Assembly: GCA_050480245.1 (NCBI GenBank)
Contig: JBCNEQ010000030.1
Length of the DNA stretch: 62,722 nt
Reading direction: 5' to 3' (one strand)
DNA from: Anoxybacillus sp050480245
GTDB lineage: Bacteria > Bacillota > Bacilli > Bacillales > Anoxybacillaceae
The number at the start of each line of letters is the position of its first letter. The stretch's first letter is position 1. The translations under genes and the position numbers were made by a program. Positions 8,738 to 17,366 of the stretch are shown piece after piece. The notes below the pieces were generated by a model. The model was not told where the DNA came from, searched no databases, and saw nothing but the letters and a program-made list of their open reading frames with translations.

Positions 8738-11700
8738 AGATACAACGTTACGTTCGATACTTGTCATCGGTTCTGGTCCGATCGTCATCGGGCAAGCAGC
8801 GGAGTTTGACTATTCAGGAACGCAAGGGTGTTTAGCGCTAAAAGAAGAAGGGTATCGCGTCATTTTAGCTAACAACAACCCAGCGACGATCATGACGGAT
8901 GAAGTGCATGCCGATGCTGTATATTTTGAACCGCTCACCGTTGAAAGCATGGAAAAAATTATCGCAAAAGAGCGACCCGATGGGTTGCTAGCTACGCTTG
9001 GCGGCCAGACGGGGCTCAATTTAGCTTTTGCGCTACATGAACGCGGCATTTTGCAAAAATATAACGTTCGCTTGCTCGGTACACCGATTGAATCAATTAA
9101 GCGTGGGGAAGATCGTGAAGCGTTCCGTGCGTTAATGTACGAATTAAATGAACCCGTGCCAGAAAGTGAAATTGTGACGACTGTCGAAGAAGCGGTGCAA
9201 TTCGCAAAACAAATCGGGTTTCCGATTATCGTTCGTCCAGCATATACGCTTGGTGGAACAGGCGGCGGGATCGCAGCAACGATGGATGAGCTTGTTGAGA
9301 TTGTGACGAAAGGGTTGCACGAAAGCCCGATTACGCAATGTTTAGTGGAACGGAGCGTCGCGGGGTTTAAAGAAATTGAATATGAAGTGATGCGCGACCA
9401 TACGAATACGTGCATTACGATTTGCAACATGGAAAATATCGATCCTGTCGGCATTCATACGGGCGATTCGATCGTTGTTGCCCCGTCGCAAACGTTGACG
9501 GATGTCGAATATCATATGTTGCGTTCCGCTGCGATTAAAATTATTTCGGCGCTTGGCGTTGTCGGTGGATGCAACATTCAATTTGCGCTCGATCCGAAAA
9601 GTAAAAAGTATTATTTAATTGAAGTCAATCCGCGTGTGAGCCGGTCATCTGCGCTCGCATCGAAAGCGACCGGTTATCCGATCGCTAGAATGGCGGCGAA
9701 ATTGGCGGTCGGCTATACGCTAGCCGAGCTTATTAATCCGGTGACGGGACATACGTATGCGAGCTTTGAGCCTGCACTCGATTACGTCGTCGTGAAATTT
9801 CCGCGCTTTCCGTTTGATAAATTTTCGTTTGCCGATCGTCGTCTCGGCACGCAAATGAAAGCGACGGGAGAAGTGATGGCGATTGACCGCAATTTCGAAC
9901 GCGCATTACAAAAGGCGCTTCATTCGCTTGAGTTAGACCATGTTGGTTTATATTCACCGACGCTTGCGAAACAGCCGACAAAGGCGTTAATTGACATCGT
10001 AAAAGCGGGAGACGATCGGCGCTTTTTTGCGATATTAGAGCTGCTTCGGCGCGGCGTTTCAACGGAACAAATATATGAATGGACGAAAATGGACTTATAT
10101 TTTTTAACGCGTTTTGCTCAGCTTATTGTGCTTGAACAACAGGCGAAAGAAACGACGCTCGATCTCATTGATGAACAAACGTTTCGCACGTTGAAAGAAA
10201 AAGGTTTTTCTGATGCATATTTAGCTTATATATGGAACGTTGACGAAAAAGACGTGCGTGAAAAAAGAAAAGCATACGGCATTGTACCTGCTTATAAAAT
10301 GGTTGATACGTGTGCAGCGGAATTTTCAGCAGAAACATCGTATTATTACTCGACATATTTCGGTGAAAGCGAAGTGCAAACGAGCGACAAACCGAAAATG
10401 CTTATTCTCGGCTCAGGTCCGATTCGTATCGGGCAAGGTGTTGAATTTGATTACAGTTCCGTTCATTGCGTGTACGCTTTACAGCAAGCAGGCTATGAAG
10501 CGATTTTAATCAACAACAATCCCGAAACGGTAAGTACCGATTTTACGGTAGCGGATCGTTTATATTTTGAACCGCTCACCGTTGAAGACGTATTAAATGT
10601 GGTGGAAGCGGAGAACGTTGAAGCGGTCATCGTGCAATTTGGCGGGCAAACGGCCATTAATTTAGCGAGCAAACTTGAAGCGTATGGCGTTTCTATCATT
10701 GGAATGAATAGCGATACGATCGATCAGTTAGAAGATCGGGAGCGTTTTTATACGTTGCTTCAATCGCTTGACATCCCGCACGTGAAAGGCGCGATGGCAA
10801 ACGATGAAACGGAATTATGGAGAAAAGTAGAAGAAATTGGATATCCACTTTTGCTTCGTCCGTCGTATGTCATTGGCGGACGAGGAATGCATATCGTTTA
10901 CGATAAACAACAGCTTTCTGAGCTTGTCGAGCAAGGTCTTGTATATCCTGTATTAATTGACGAATATATGCGTGCAAAAGAAGGCGAGCTTGACGCCATA
11001 TGTGATGGATATGACGTGTTTGTGCCAACGATCATTGAACATGTCGAAAAAACGGGCGTTCATTCTGGCGATAGTTATGCGTTGCTGCCTGCCCAATCGT
11101 TTACGGAAGAAGAGAAAGAAAAAATGATCGACTATACGAAACGAATCACAAAAAAGCTTTATTTTAAAGGATTAATGAACGTTCAGTTTATCGTACGAGA
11201 CGGCGAAGTGTACGTATTAGAAGTGAATCCGCGGGCAAGTCGTACCGTTCCAGTTGTTAGTAAAGTGACAGGGGTACCGATGGTTCAACATGCGACAAAC
11301 GTATTGCTTGGGAAATATTTGTCGGAAGAAGTCAAACAAACGGTTTGTATCCCGTATGTTGTCTTAAAATATCCGGTGTTTTCGACATACAAACTGCCGG
11401 GTGTCGACCCGCTCGTTGGGCCAGAAATGAAATCGACAGGCGAAGGTATTAGCATCGCAAAAACGCTGGAGGAAGCTGCATTAAAAGCGTTTTATCCATA
11501 TCTCGTGAAGAAAAAAGAGGCGCATGAAATGTACGTCGATGCGCCAGCGGATGCGAAGTCGTTTATCGAACAAGCGCAACAACAAGGAGTAACGATTGTA
11601 ACAGATGAGCCGTTTGAACAATGGGTCGCGAAAAAAGAGGCGCTTGCGTTTGTTAGCTTTATGCGTGATGAACAAAGTGCGGGGCGAAGAAAACAAGCGC

Positions 11701-11834
11701 TCGCTCGCCATGTGCTCGTGTTAACGGAAGAAGAAACAGGGAAATTGTTTTTACAAGCATGGTCAAGTAAAGATTTTTCCGTTTGTTCGATTCAAGATTG
11801 GTTAAAAACAATAAGTGAAGTGGTGAGAAAATGA
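8730..11834 (+). CDS. carB: Carbamoyl-phosphate synthase large subunit (arginine-linked)
   Basis: A 1034-residue protein of two homologous ATP-grasp halves: the first opens with LVIGSGPIVIGQAAEFDYSG, the second (from about residue 550) with LILGSGPIRIGQGVEFDYSS. GGTGGGIAA and GGRGMHIVY are the ATP-grasp glycine loops. The C-terminal allosteric domain is shorter and more divergent than in PyrAB, as is usual for arginine-specific enzymes. Overlaps carA by eight bases and argF by four. Confidence 0.95.
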   Translation: MPKDTTLRSILVIGSGPIVIGQAAEFDYSGTQGCLALKEEGYRVILANNNPATIMTDEVHADAVYFEPLTVESMEKIIAKERPDGLLATLGGQTGLNLAFALHERGILQKYNVRLLGTPIESIKRGEDREAFRALMYELNEPVPESEIVTTVEEAVQFAKQIGFPIIVRPAYTLGGTGGGIAATMDELVEIVTKGLHESPITQCLVERSVAGFKEIEYEVMRDHTNTCITICNMENIDPVGIHTGDSIVVAPSQTLTDVEYHMLRSAAIKIISALGVVGGCNIQFALDPKSKKYYLIEVNPRVSRSSALASKATGYPIARMAAKLAVGYTLAELINPVTGHTYASFEPALDYVVVKFPRFPFDKFSFADRRLGTQMKATGEVMAIDRNFERALQKALHSLELDHVGLYSPTLAKQPTKALIDIVKAGDDRRFFAILELLRRGVSTEQIYEWTKMDLYFLTRFAQLIVLEQQAKETTLDLIDEQTFRTLKEKGFSDAYLAYIWNVDEKDVREKRKAYGIVPAYKMVDTCAAEFSAETSYYYSTYFGESEVQTSDKPKMLILGSGPIRIGQGVEFDYSSVHCVYALQQAGYEAILINNNPETVSTDFTVADRLYFEPLTVEDVLNVVEAENVEAVIVQFGGQTAINLASKLEAYGVSIIGMNSDTIDQLEDRERFYTLLQSLDIPHVKGAMANDETELWRKVEEIGYPLLLRPSYVIGGRGMHIVYDKQQLSELVEQGLVYPVLIDEYMRAKEGELDAICDGYDVFVPTIIEHVEKTGVHSGDSYALLPAQSFTEEEKEKMIDYTKRITKKLYFKGLMNVQFIVRDGEVYVLEVNPRASRTVPVVSKVTGVPMVQHATNVLLGKYLSEEVKQTVCIPYVVLKYPVFSTYKLPGVDPLVGPEMKSTGEGISIAKTLEEAALKAFYPYLVKKKEAHEMYVDAPADAKSFIEQAQQQGVTIVTDEPFEQWVAKKEALAFVSFMRDEQSAGRRKQALARHVLVLTEEETGKLFLQAWSSKDFSVCSIQDWLKTISEVVRK

Positions 11835-12775
11835 ATATGACAGCAACGATTCAATTAAAAGGAAAAGATTTTTTAACGTTAGCGGACTATTCAAAAGAAG
11901 AAATTGAATATTTACTTCATTTAGCTGTTGAATTAAAAGAAAAGCAACAAAACGGCGAACGGTATACGCCGTTGAGCGGCAAAACGTTGGCGATGATTTT
12001 TGAAAAACCGTCAACGAGAACGCGCGTCTCATTTGAAGTGGGGATGGTGCAACTCGGCGGGCATGCGCTTCATTTAAGCAGTCGCGATTTGCAAATTGGG
12101 CGCGGGGAAACGATTGCCGATACGGCACGCGTATTATCGGAATATGTCGACGCGATTATGATTCGCACATTTGAGCATGAAAAAGTAGAAGAGCTCGCCC
12201 AGTATGCGACCATTCCAGTCATTAACGGATTAACAGACGACGATCATCCATGCCAAGCGCTTGCTGATTTATTGACGATTTATGAAGTGAAGGGAAAACT
12301 ACAAGGACTAAAGCTCGCTTACATTGGTGACGGAAACAATATGGCGCATGCGTTAATGCTTGCTGCGGCAAAAGTTGGCATGGATTGTGCCATCGCTTCA
12401 CCGAAAGGATATGAACCGAAAGAAACAATTGTAAAAGAAGCAAAACATATCGCAAGCGAAAGCGGAGCGACAGTCGTTGTCACAAACGATCCGTATGAGG
12501 CGATTGCCGATGCGGATGTTGTATACACAGACGTATGGGCAAGCATGGGGCAAGAAGCGGAAGCAAATGAGCGCATGCACATTTTCGCCCCGTTTCAAGT
12601 GAATGAAGCACTCGTTCAACAAGCGAAACAAGATTTTATTTTCTTGCATTGTTTGCCAGCACACCGAGGCGAAGAAGTGACGGAAGGTGTCATTGATGGG
12701 GCACATTCGTATATTTTCCAACAAGCAGGCAACCGCCTTCATGCGCAAAAAGCGCTGCTCGTTTCGTTACTGTAA
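11831..12775 (+). CDS. argF: Ornithine carbamoyltransferase
   Basis: A 314-residue transcarbamylase converting ornithine and carbamoyl phosphate to citrulline. STRTR near residue 60 binds carbamoyl phosphate, with HPCQALADL in the same domain; FLHCLPAHRGEEVTE is the ornithine-side motif and contains the catalytic cysteine. The start overlaps the carB stop (ATGA). Last gene of the operon; no strong terminator directly follows, so readthrough into yjzC is possible. Confidence 0.95.
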   Translation: MNMTATIQLKGKDFLTLADYSKEEIEYLLHLAVELKEKQQNGERYTPLSGKTLAMIFEKPSTRTRVSFEVGMVQLGGHALHLSSRDLQIGRGETIADTARVLSEYVDAIMIRTFEHEKVEELAQYATIPVINGLTDDDHPCQALADLLTIYEVKGKLQGLKLAYIGDGNNMAHALMLAAAKVGMDCAIASPKGYEPKETIVKEAKHIASESGATVVVTNDPYEAIADADVVYTDVWASMGQEAEANERMHIFAPFQVNEALVQQAKQDFIFLHCLPAHRGEEVTEGVIDGAHSYIFQQAGNRLHAQKALLVSLL

Positions 12776-12864
12776 CATTTGTATGTCCATCCGTTATTTC
12801 TCATGATGTTTACGAAGCAAAACGGACATATTATAAAATGATGAGACGATGAGGAGGGATACGG

Positions 12865-13044
12865 ATGGGACAAAGTAGACATTTCCGCCCGGGACAAAAA
12901 GCACCAAACAACGGTATATATATTGAAATTGGTGAGACAGGGGATCAAGTAAAAAATCCGAAAAAATTAAAACTAAAAGCAGGTGACCGTTTCCCTGAAA
13001 CGTCAAATCATAACCGCATTTGGACGTACTTTCCGAAACCGTAA
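12865..13044 (+). CDS. yjzC: YjzC family small protein
   Basis: A 59-residue protein beginning MGQSRHFRPGQKAPNNG, with GDRFPETSNHNRIW near the end, characteristic of the YjzC family. ATG 12865 follows GAGGAGGGA. In B. subtilis yjzC also follows argF. No signal peptide or membrane segment is visible; function is unknown. Confidence 0.85.
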   Translation: MGQSRHFRPGQKAPNNGIYIEIGETGDQVKNPKKLKLKAGDRFPETSNHNRIWTYFPKP

Positions 13045-13070
13045 GCCATCCTTGCATAAGGGTGGCTTTC
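13045..13070 (+). terminator. Terminator of yjzC
   Basis: GCCATCC (13045-13051) pairs with GGGTGGC (13060-13066, one G-T pair) and is followed by TTTC. The T-run is short. The eight-base loop contains the -35 element of the clpB promoter. Confidence 0.65.
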
Positions 13071-13080
13071 TCACTATAAT
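13052..13080 (+). promoter_or_regulatory. Sigma-A promoter of clpB
   Basis: TTGCAT (13052-13057), 17 bases, TATAAT (13075-13080). The -35 lies inside the loop of the preceding terminator hairpin, so stop and start signals are interleaved. Confidence 0.7.
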
Positions 13081-13094
13081 ACGTAATAGATGAA

Positions 13095-13118
13095 GGTCAA
13101 ATAAAGTCAAAGTCAAAG
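13095..13118 (+). promoter_or_regulatory. CtsR operator of clpB
   Basis: GGTCAAA (13095-13101), three bases, AGTCAAA (13105-13111), immediately followed by GTCAAAG (13112-13118). The first two heptads fit the CtsR direct repeat GGTCAAA-N3-GGTCAAA with one change; the third is an extra half-site. It lies just past the predicted start site, suitable for repression, and overlaps the region of the ribosome site. Confidence 0.8.
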
Positions 13119-13129
13119 GGGTGAGAACG

Positions 13130-15703
13130 ATGGAAATGACGGAAAAAGTGCAAGAGGCGTTCGGGCGTGCACAAACGCTAGCGACGGAAAACCAACATCA
13201 AGAAGTTGATGTTGAACACGTATGCATCGCGCTTTTTGAACAAGAAGATGGGCTTGCACGGCGCATATGCGAGAAAATGTCCGTTCCTGTTGCGGCGTTG
13301 TTAGATGAATGGAGAAAACAGCTGAATAAAAAGCCGCAAGTCATTTCGAGTTCAGAGGCGGGAAAAATATATGTAACAAATCGTTTACAACAATGGCTTG
13401 TGCGGGCAGAACAAGAAGCGAAACAAATGAAAGATGAATATGTATCGGTTGAACATTTGTTGCTTACCCTCGTTGATGATAAAGAAGCGAAACAAATATT
13501 GTCGCGCCACGGTATTGATCGAGAAAAGTTACTACAAACGATTATGGAAATAAGGGGGAATCAACGCGTGGTTAGTCCAAATCCAGAAGCCACATATGAA
13601 GCACTGCAAAAATACGGTCGCGATTTAGTGGCAGAAGTGAAAGCGGGAAAAATTGATCCGGTCATCGGCCGCGATAGCGAAATTCGTCGTGTCATTCGCA
13701 TTTTATCGCGCAAGACGAAAAACAATCCGGTTTTAATCGGAGAACCGGGCGTTGGTAAAACAGCGATTGTCGAAGGGCTCGCACAACGCATCGTCCGAAA
13801 AGATGTGCCAGAAGGGTTAAAAGATAAAACGATTTTTGCACTCGATATGAGCGCGCTCATTGCCGGTGCGAAGTTTCGCGGAGAATTTGAGGAACGGTTA
13901 AAAGCAGTATTAAATGAAATAAAGAAAAGTGAAGGACGCATTATTTTATTTATCGACGAACTGCATACGATCGTCGGGGCAGGACGAACAGACGGTGCAT
14001 TGGATGCCGGCAACATGTTAAAGCCGATGCTTGCGCGCGGGGAATTGCATTGTATCGGGGCGACGACGCTTGATGAGTACCGTCAATATATTGAAAAAGA
14101 CCCAGCGCTTGAACGTCGTTTTCAACAAGTGCTCGTCGAAGAGCCGACGGTTGAAGATACGATTTCGATTTTGCGCGGATTGAAAGAGCGATTTGAAATT
14201 CATCACGGTGTGAACATTCATGACGGTGCGCTCGTGGCAGCAGCGACATTATCAGACCGTTACATTTCCGATCGGTTTTTACCTGATAAAGCGATTGACT
14301 TAGTTGATGAAGCGTGCGCGATGATTCGAACAGAAATTGATTCGATGCCGACAGAATTGGATGAAGTGATGCGAAAAATGATGCAGCTTGAAATTGAAGA
14401 AGCAGCGCTCAAAAAAGAACAAGATGAAGCGAGCAAACAGCGCTTGCAAGCCTTATCGCAAGAGCTGGCGAATTTGCGCGAAAAAGCAAACGCGATGAAA
14501 GCGCAATGGGAAAAAGAAAAAGAAGCGATTCAACACGTGCGCGCGTTGCGTGAGCAGTTAGAAAAAGCAAAGCGCGAGTTAGAAGAAGCAGAAAACAATT
14601 ACGATTTGAATAAAGCAGCAGAACTTCGTCACGGACGCATTCCACAGCTTGAAAAACAATTAAAGCAACTTGAACAAACCGAAAGAGAAAGACGATTGTT
14701 GCGTGAAGAAGTGACAGAAGAAGAAATCGCGACAATCGTATCAAAATGGACGGGCATTCCGGTGACGAAACTCGTGGAAGGCGAGCGCGAAAAATTGTTG
14801 CGACTTTCAGACATTTTACATGAGCGCGTCATCGGACAAGATGAGGCCGTTGAACTAGTGAGTGATGCGGTGTTACGCGCGCGTGCAGGGATGAAAGATC
14901 CGAATCGTCCGATCGGTTCATTTCTTTTCCTCGGTCCGACAGGTGTCGGAAAGACCGAACTGGCGAAGGCGTTAGCGGAAGCGCTTTTCGATAGTGAACA
15001 ACAACTGATTCGCATCGATATGTCGGAATATATGGAAAAACATGCGGTGTCCCGTTTAATTGGAGCGCCTCCGGGGTATGTCGGCTACGAGGAAGGGGGG
15101 CAGCTCACCGAAGCGGTACGCAGAAAACCGTATGCGGTCATTTTGCTTGATGAAATTGAAAAAGCGCATCCAGAAGTGTTTAACATTTTACTGCAAATGT
15201 TAGACGACGGTCGCATGACGGATTCACAAGGAAGAACGGTTGACTTTAAAAATACAGTCGTCATTATGACATCAAATATCGGATCACATACGTTGTTAGA
15301 AGCGGTCGATGCGCACGGGGAGGTAAACGAAGAAGCGCGCGAACAAGTGTTAAAACAGTTACGTGCGCATTTTAGACCAGAGTTTTTAAACCGCATCGAT
15401 GATATTGTCTTATTTAAGCCGTTAACTGTACGTGAAGTGAAAGGCATTGTCGATAAGTTTATGAAACAGTTAGAAGAACGGTTGGCGGAGCGTCGCATCG
15501 CAGTCACATTAACGGATGAAGCGAAAACGTACATTGCAACACATGGGTTTGACCATGTATACGGTGCGCGCCCGTTGAAGCGGTTTATTCAAAAACATAT
15601 TGAAACAAAACTTGCGCGTGAAATTGTTGCTGGACATATCAGAGACTATAGCGCGGTTACAATCGATATCGAAGGCGATGAATTGGTTGTAAAAAAAGGA
15701 TAA
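13130..15703 (+). CDS. clpB: ATP-dependent disaggregase ClpB
   Basis: An 857-residue Hsp100 chaperone that extracts proteins from aggregates together with DnaK. An N-terminal double Clp repeat is followed by AAA1 (Walker A GEPGVGKT near residue 206), a long Glu/Lys-rich coiled-coil middle domain (about 400-520) typical of ClpB rather than ClpA/C, and AAA2 (GPTGVGKT near 607). ATG 13130 has AAAGGGGTG at proper distance. B. subtilis lacks clpB, so this is a difference from that gene order. Control by CtsR is indicated by the upstream repeats. Confidence 0.95.
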   Translation: MEMTEKVQEAFGRAQTLATENQHQEVDVEHVCIALFEQEDGLARRICEKMSVPVAALLDEWRKQLNKKPQVISSSEAGKIYVTNRLQQWLVRAEQEAKQMKDEYVSVEHLLLTLVDDKEAKQILSRHGIDREKLLQTIMEIRGNQRVVSPNPEATYEALQKYGRDLVAEVKAGKIDPVIGRDSEIRRVIRILSRKTKNNPVLIGEPGVGKTAIVEGLAQRIVRKDVPEGLKDKTIFALDMSALIAGAKFRGEFEERLKAVLNEIKKSEGRIILFIDELHTIVGAGRTDGALDAGNMLKPMLARGELHCIGATTLDEYRQYIEKDPALERRFQQVLVEEPTVEDTISILRGLKERFEIHHGVNIHDGALVAAATLSDRYISDRFLPDKAIDLVDEACAMIRTEIDSMPTELDEVMRKMMQLEIEEAALKKEQDEASKQRLQALSQELANLREKANAMKAQWEKEKEAIQHVRALREQLEKAKRELEEAENNYDLNKAAELRHGRIPQLEKQLKQLEQTERERRLLREEVTEEEIATIVSKWTGIPVTKLVEGEREKLLRLSDILHERVIGQDEAVELVSDAVLRARAGMKDPNRPIGSFLFLGPTGVGKTELAKALAEALFDSEQQLIRIDMSEYMEKHAVSRLIGAPPGYVGYEEGGQLTEAVRRKPYAVILLDEIEKAHPEVFNILLQMLDDGRMTDSQGRTVDFKNTVVIMTSNIGSHTLLEAVDAHGEVNEEAREQVLKQLRAHFRPEFLNRIDDIVLFKPLTVREVKGIVDKFMKQLEERLAERRIAVTLTDEAKTYIATHGFDHVYGARPLKRFIQKHIETKLAREIVAGHIRDYSAVTIDIEGDELVVKKG

Positions 15704-15730
15704 ACGGACAAATGCCGTTTATCCTTTTTT
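15698..15730 (+). terminator. Terminator of clpB
   Basis: GGATAAACGG (15698-15707) pairs perfectly with CCGTTTATCC (15715-15724), followed by six T. The clpB stop codon lies in the left arm. It may also serve yjzD transcription from the other side. Confidence 0.9.
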
Positions 15731-15908
15731 AATGATGCACAGGGTCGTCTGGAATAAGTTGCGCGATTAACAAAATGAGAACGGTTGCAATGACTGCCAA
15801 TGTTGTACCGGTTGCGAAATGGTACGCCACACCGATCATGGAGCTAACGACGTATGTCACCATGTTGACTAATAAAAACGTCCAAAAAAACGTCCAAAAA
15901 ATGCGCAT
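15729..15908 (-). CDS. yjzD: YjzD-like small membrane protein (DUF2929)
   Basis: A 59-residue protein with two hydrophobic segments, about residues 6-28 and 36-51, and a polar tail PDDPVHH. The start at 15908 follows AAAGGAGGGAG. Size, topology and position next to yjzC fit the YjzD/DUF2929 family. Function unknown. Confidence 0.75.
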   Translation of the reverse strand: MRIFWTFFWTFLLVNMVTYVVSSMIGVAYHFATGTTLAVIATVLILLIAQLIPDDPVHH

Positions 15909-15948
15909 GTAACTCCCTCCTTTGCACTCTTTTTTTATCTTAACATAA

Positions 15949-16215
15949 ATGATGGATGTGCGAAAACGAAAAATTATAACGCCTAGTACACGCAAAAGAA
16001 AATCGCATACTGAACGATGGCTTCCACCACTTTATCCGCCGATTGTGCCGATGAAAATTTGGCAAGTGTCCGGCGTCAATCCTTATCCGCCGACGATTCA
16101 TGCGAGGGCGTACGCCCAGGCGTTTGGCGTACCTGTTTCGTATCATTTGCCTGAAAAAAAGTATACGTTTGCGCAAGCGATCCATACATTTTTCGAGCAG
16201 TATAATGACGTATAG
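15949..16215 (+). CDS. Hypothetical small protein
   Basis: An 88-residue frame rich in Pro, Tyr and basic residues (PLYPPIVPMKIW, VNPYPPTIHARAYAQAFG) that I do not recognise. In favour: its TAG is followed one base later by an intrinsic terminator, and amino-acid composition is protein-like. Against: no ribosome site before ATG 15949 or ATG 15952, so the true start may be further in, for example the GTG at 15958. It is divergent from yjzD. Confidence 0.45.
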   Translation: MMDVRKRKIITPSTRKRKSHTERWLPPLYPPIVPMKIWQVSGVNPYPPTIHARAYAQAFGVPVSYHLPEKKYTFAQAIHTFFEQYNDV

Positions 16216-16216
16216 C

Positions 16217-16239
16217 CCCCATACCCGTGGGGATTTTTT
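16217..16239 (+). terminator. Intrinsic terminator
   Basis: CCCCA (16217-16221) pairs with TGGGG (16228-16232), then A and six T. It directly follows the stop of the hypothetical gene at 15949. Confidence 0.6.
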
Positions 16240-16299
16240 CTTTACCGATCAGAAAGAAAGCAAGTAAAATAAAAAATGAAACAGAAGAGGGAGTGTTGC

Positions 16300-17259
16300 A
16301 TGTTGATGTGGCGATATACATATTTGATTTTTGCACTACTTTTTATTTTAGTTTCTTGCGCTCCTGCTCAATTATCATCGGGACATGTGCAAAAGGTTGG
16401 TTTACTCGTTTCGGATACGATCGACGATCAAGTATGGGGAACGAAAGGATATAAAGGGTTGCTTCGTATTCAAGCGAAGTTTGGGGCGGACGTGTTTTAT
16501 CGCGAAGGGGTCAACTCGAAGGCTGCTACGGCACATGCGGTAAAACAATTCCACGAAAAAGGTGTCACATTAATTTTCGGACACGGAAGCGAGTACGGGG
16601 AGTATTTCGATGAGATCGCAGGTCAATATCCAGACGTTCATTTTGTATTTTTTAACGGAGAAGCGAAAAAGAAAAATGTGACGAGCTTAAATCTTCAAGG
16701 GCATGCGATGGGCTTTTTCGGTGGTATGGTCGCAGGACATATGACGAAAACAAACAAAATAGGTGTTATTGCTGCGTTTGAATGGCAATCGGAAGTGGAC
16801 GGTTTTTTTGAAGGGGCGTTATATGAAAATGAAAACGTCCATGTCGATATTGAATATGTACAAAGTTGGGATGACATAAATGCAGCTTTGGAGATTGCTG
16901 AGCGGATGATCGCAGATGGCGTAGATGTCATATATCCCGCTGGCGATAAATTTAGCGTACCGATCATTGAAAAGATGAAAGAACATGGTCTTTATGCAAT
17001 TGGCTATGTGACAGACCAAGCAGATTTAGGGGAACGTACTGTGCTGACAAGCACCGTCCAACATGTCGATGCACTATATGAACTCGTTGCGCAAAAGTTT
17101 ATCGATGGGGAGTTAACGTCAGGAACGACATATGTTGATTTTCAAGACGGTGTCGTTGAACTCGGCGCGTTTAGCCCGCTTGTAGATGAATCGTTTCAAC
17201 AAAAAATGACAAAAGCGATTGAGCGATATAAAAAAACGGGGAAATTGCCGAATGAGTAA
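16300..17259 (+). CDS. med: Med-like BMP-family lipoprotein
   Basis: A 319-residue exported lipoprotein: a hydrophobic N-terminus ends in the lipobox LVSC, and the mature part is a periplasmic-binding fold of the basic membrane protein (Bmp/PnrA) type, with SGTTYVDFQDGVVELG near the end. In B. subtilis Med, at the same place before fabH, positively affects comK expression. ATG 16300 is chosen for AGAGGGAG upstream. The small comZ gene that follows med in B. subtilis is not present; only 107 bases separate med from fabH. Confidence 0.8.
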   Translation: MLMWRYTYLIFALLFILVSCAPAQLSSGHVQKVGLLVSDTIDDQVWGTKGYKGLLRIQAKFGADVFYREGVNSKAATAHAVKQFHEKGVTLIFGHGSEYGEYFDEIAGQYPDVHFVFFNGEAKKKNVTSLNLQGHAMGFFGGMVAGHMTKTNKIGVIAAFEWQSEVDGFFEGALYENENVHVDIEYVQSWDDINAALEIAERMIADGVDVIYPAGDKFSVPIIEKMKEHGLYAIGYVTDQADLGERTVLTSTVQHVDALYELVAQKFIDGELTSGTTYVDFQDGVVELGAFSPLVDESFQQKMTKAIERYKKTGKLPNE

Positions 17260-17260
17260 A

Positions 17261-17290
17261 TGAGGTGTCGAGTGAACACCTCATTTTTTT
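17261..17290 (+). terminator. Terminator of med
   Basis: TGAGGTGT (17261-17268) pairs perfectly with ACACCTCA (17276-17283), followed by seven T. Confidence 0.9.
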
Positions 17291-17291
17291 A

Positions 17292-17338
17292 TTGCACGGA
17301 ACGAAAAAAGAAAGTAAAATTAGTACCAAGTAATAAAG
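17292..17338 (+). promoter_or_regulatory. fabH-fabF promoter with FapR-type operator
   Basis: TTGCAC (17292-17297), 17 bases, TAAAAT (17315-17320). Overlapping the -10 and start, AATTAGTACCAAGTAATAAAG (17318-17338) keeps the left half TTAGTACC of the FapR consensus TTAGTACC-TGRTACTAA and a degenerate right half. FapR represses fatty-acid genes and is released by malonyl-CoA. Assignment is by motif only. Confidence 0.65.
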
Positions 17339-17366
17339 TTTGATAATAAAAGGAGACGATACTCTC

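Noticed and set aside
8810..9454. 214-codon frame antisense to carB
   Set aside because: Ser/Pro-rich antisense of a conserved gene, without ribosome site.
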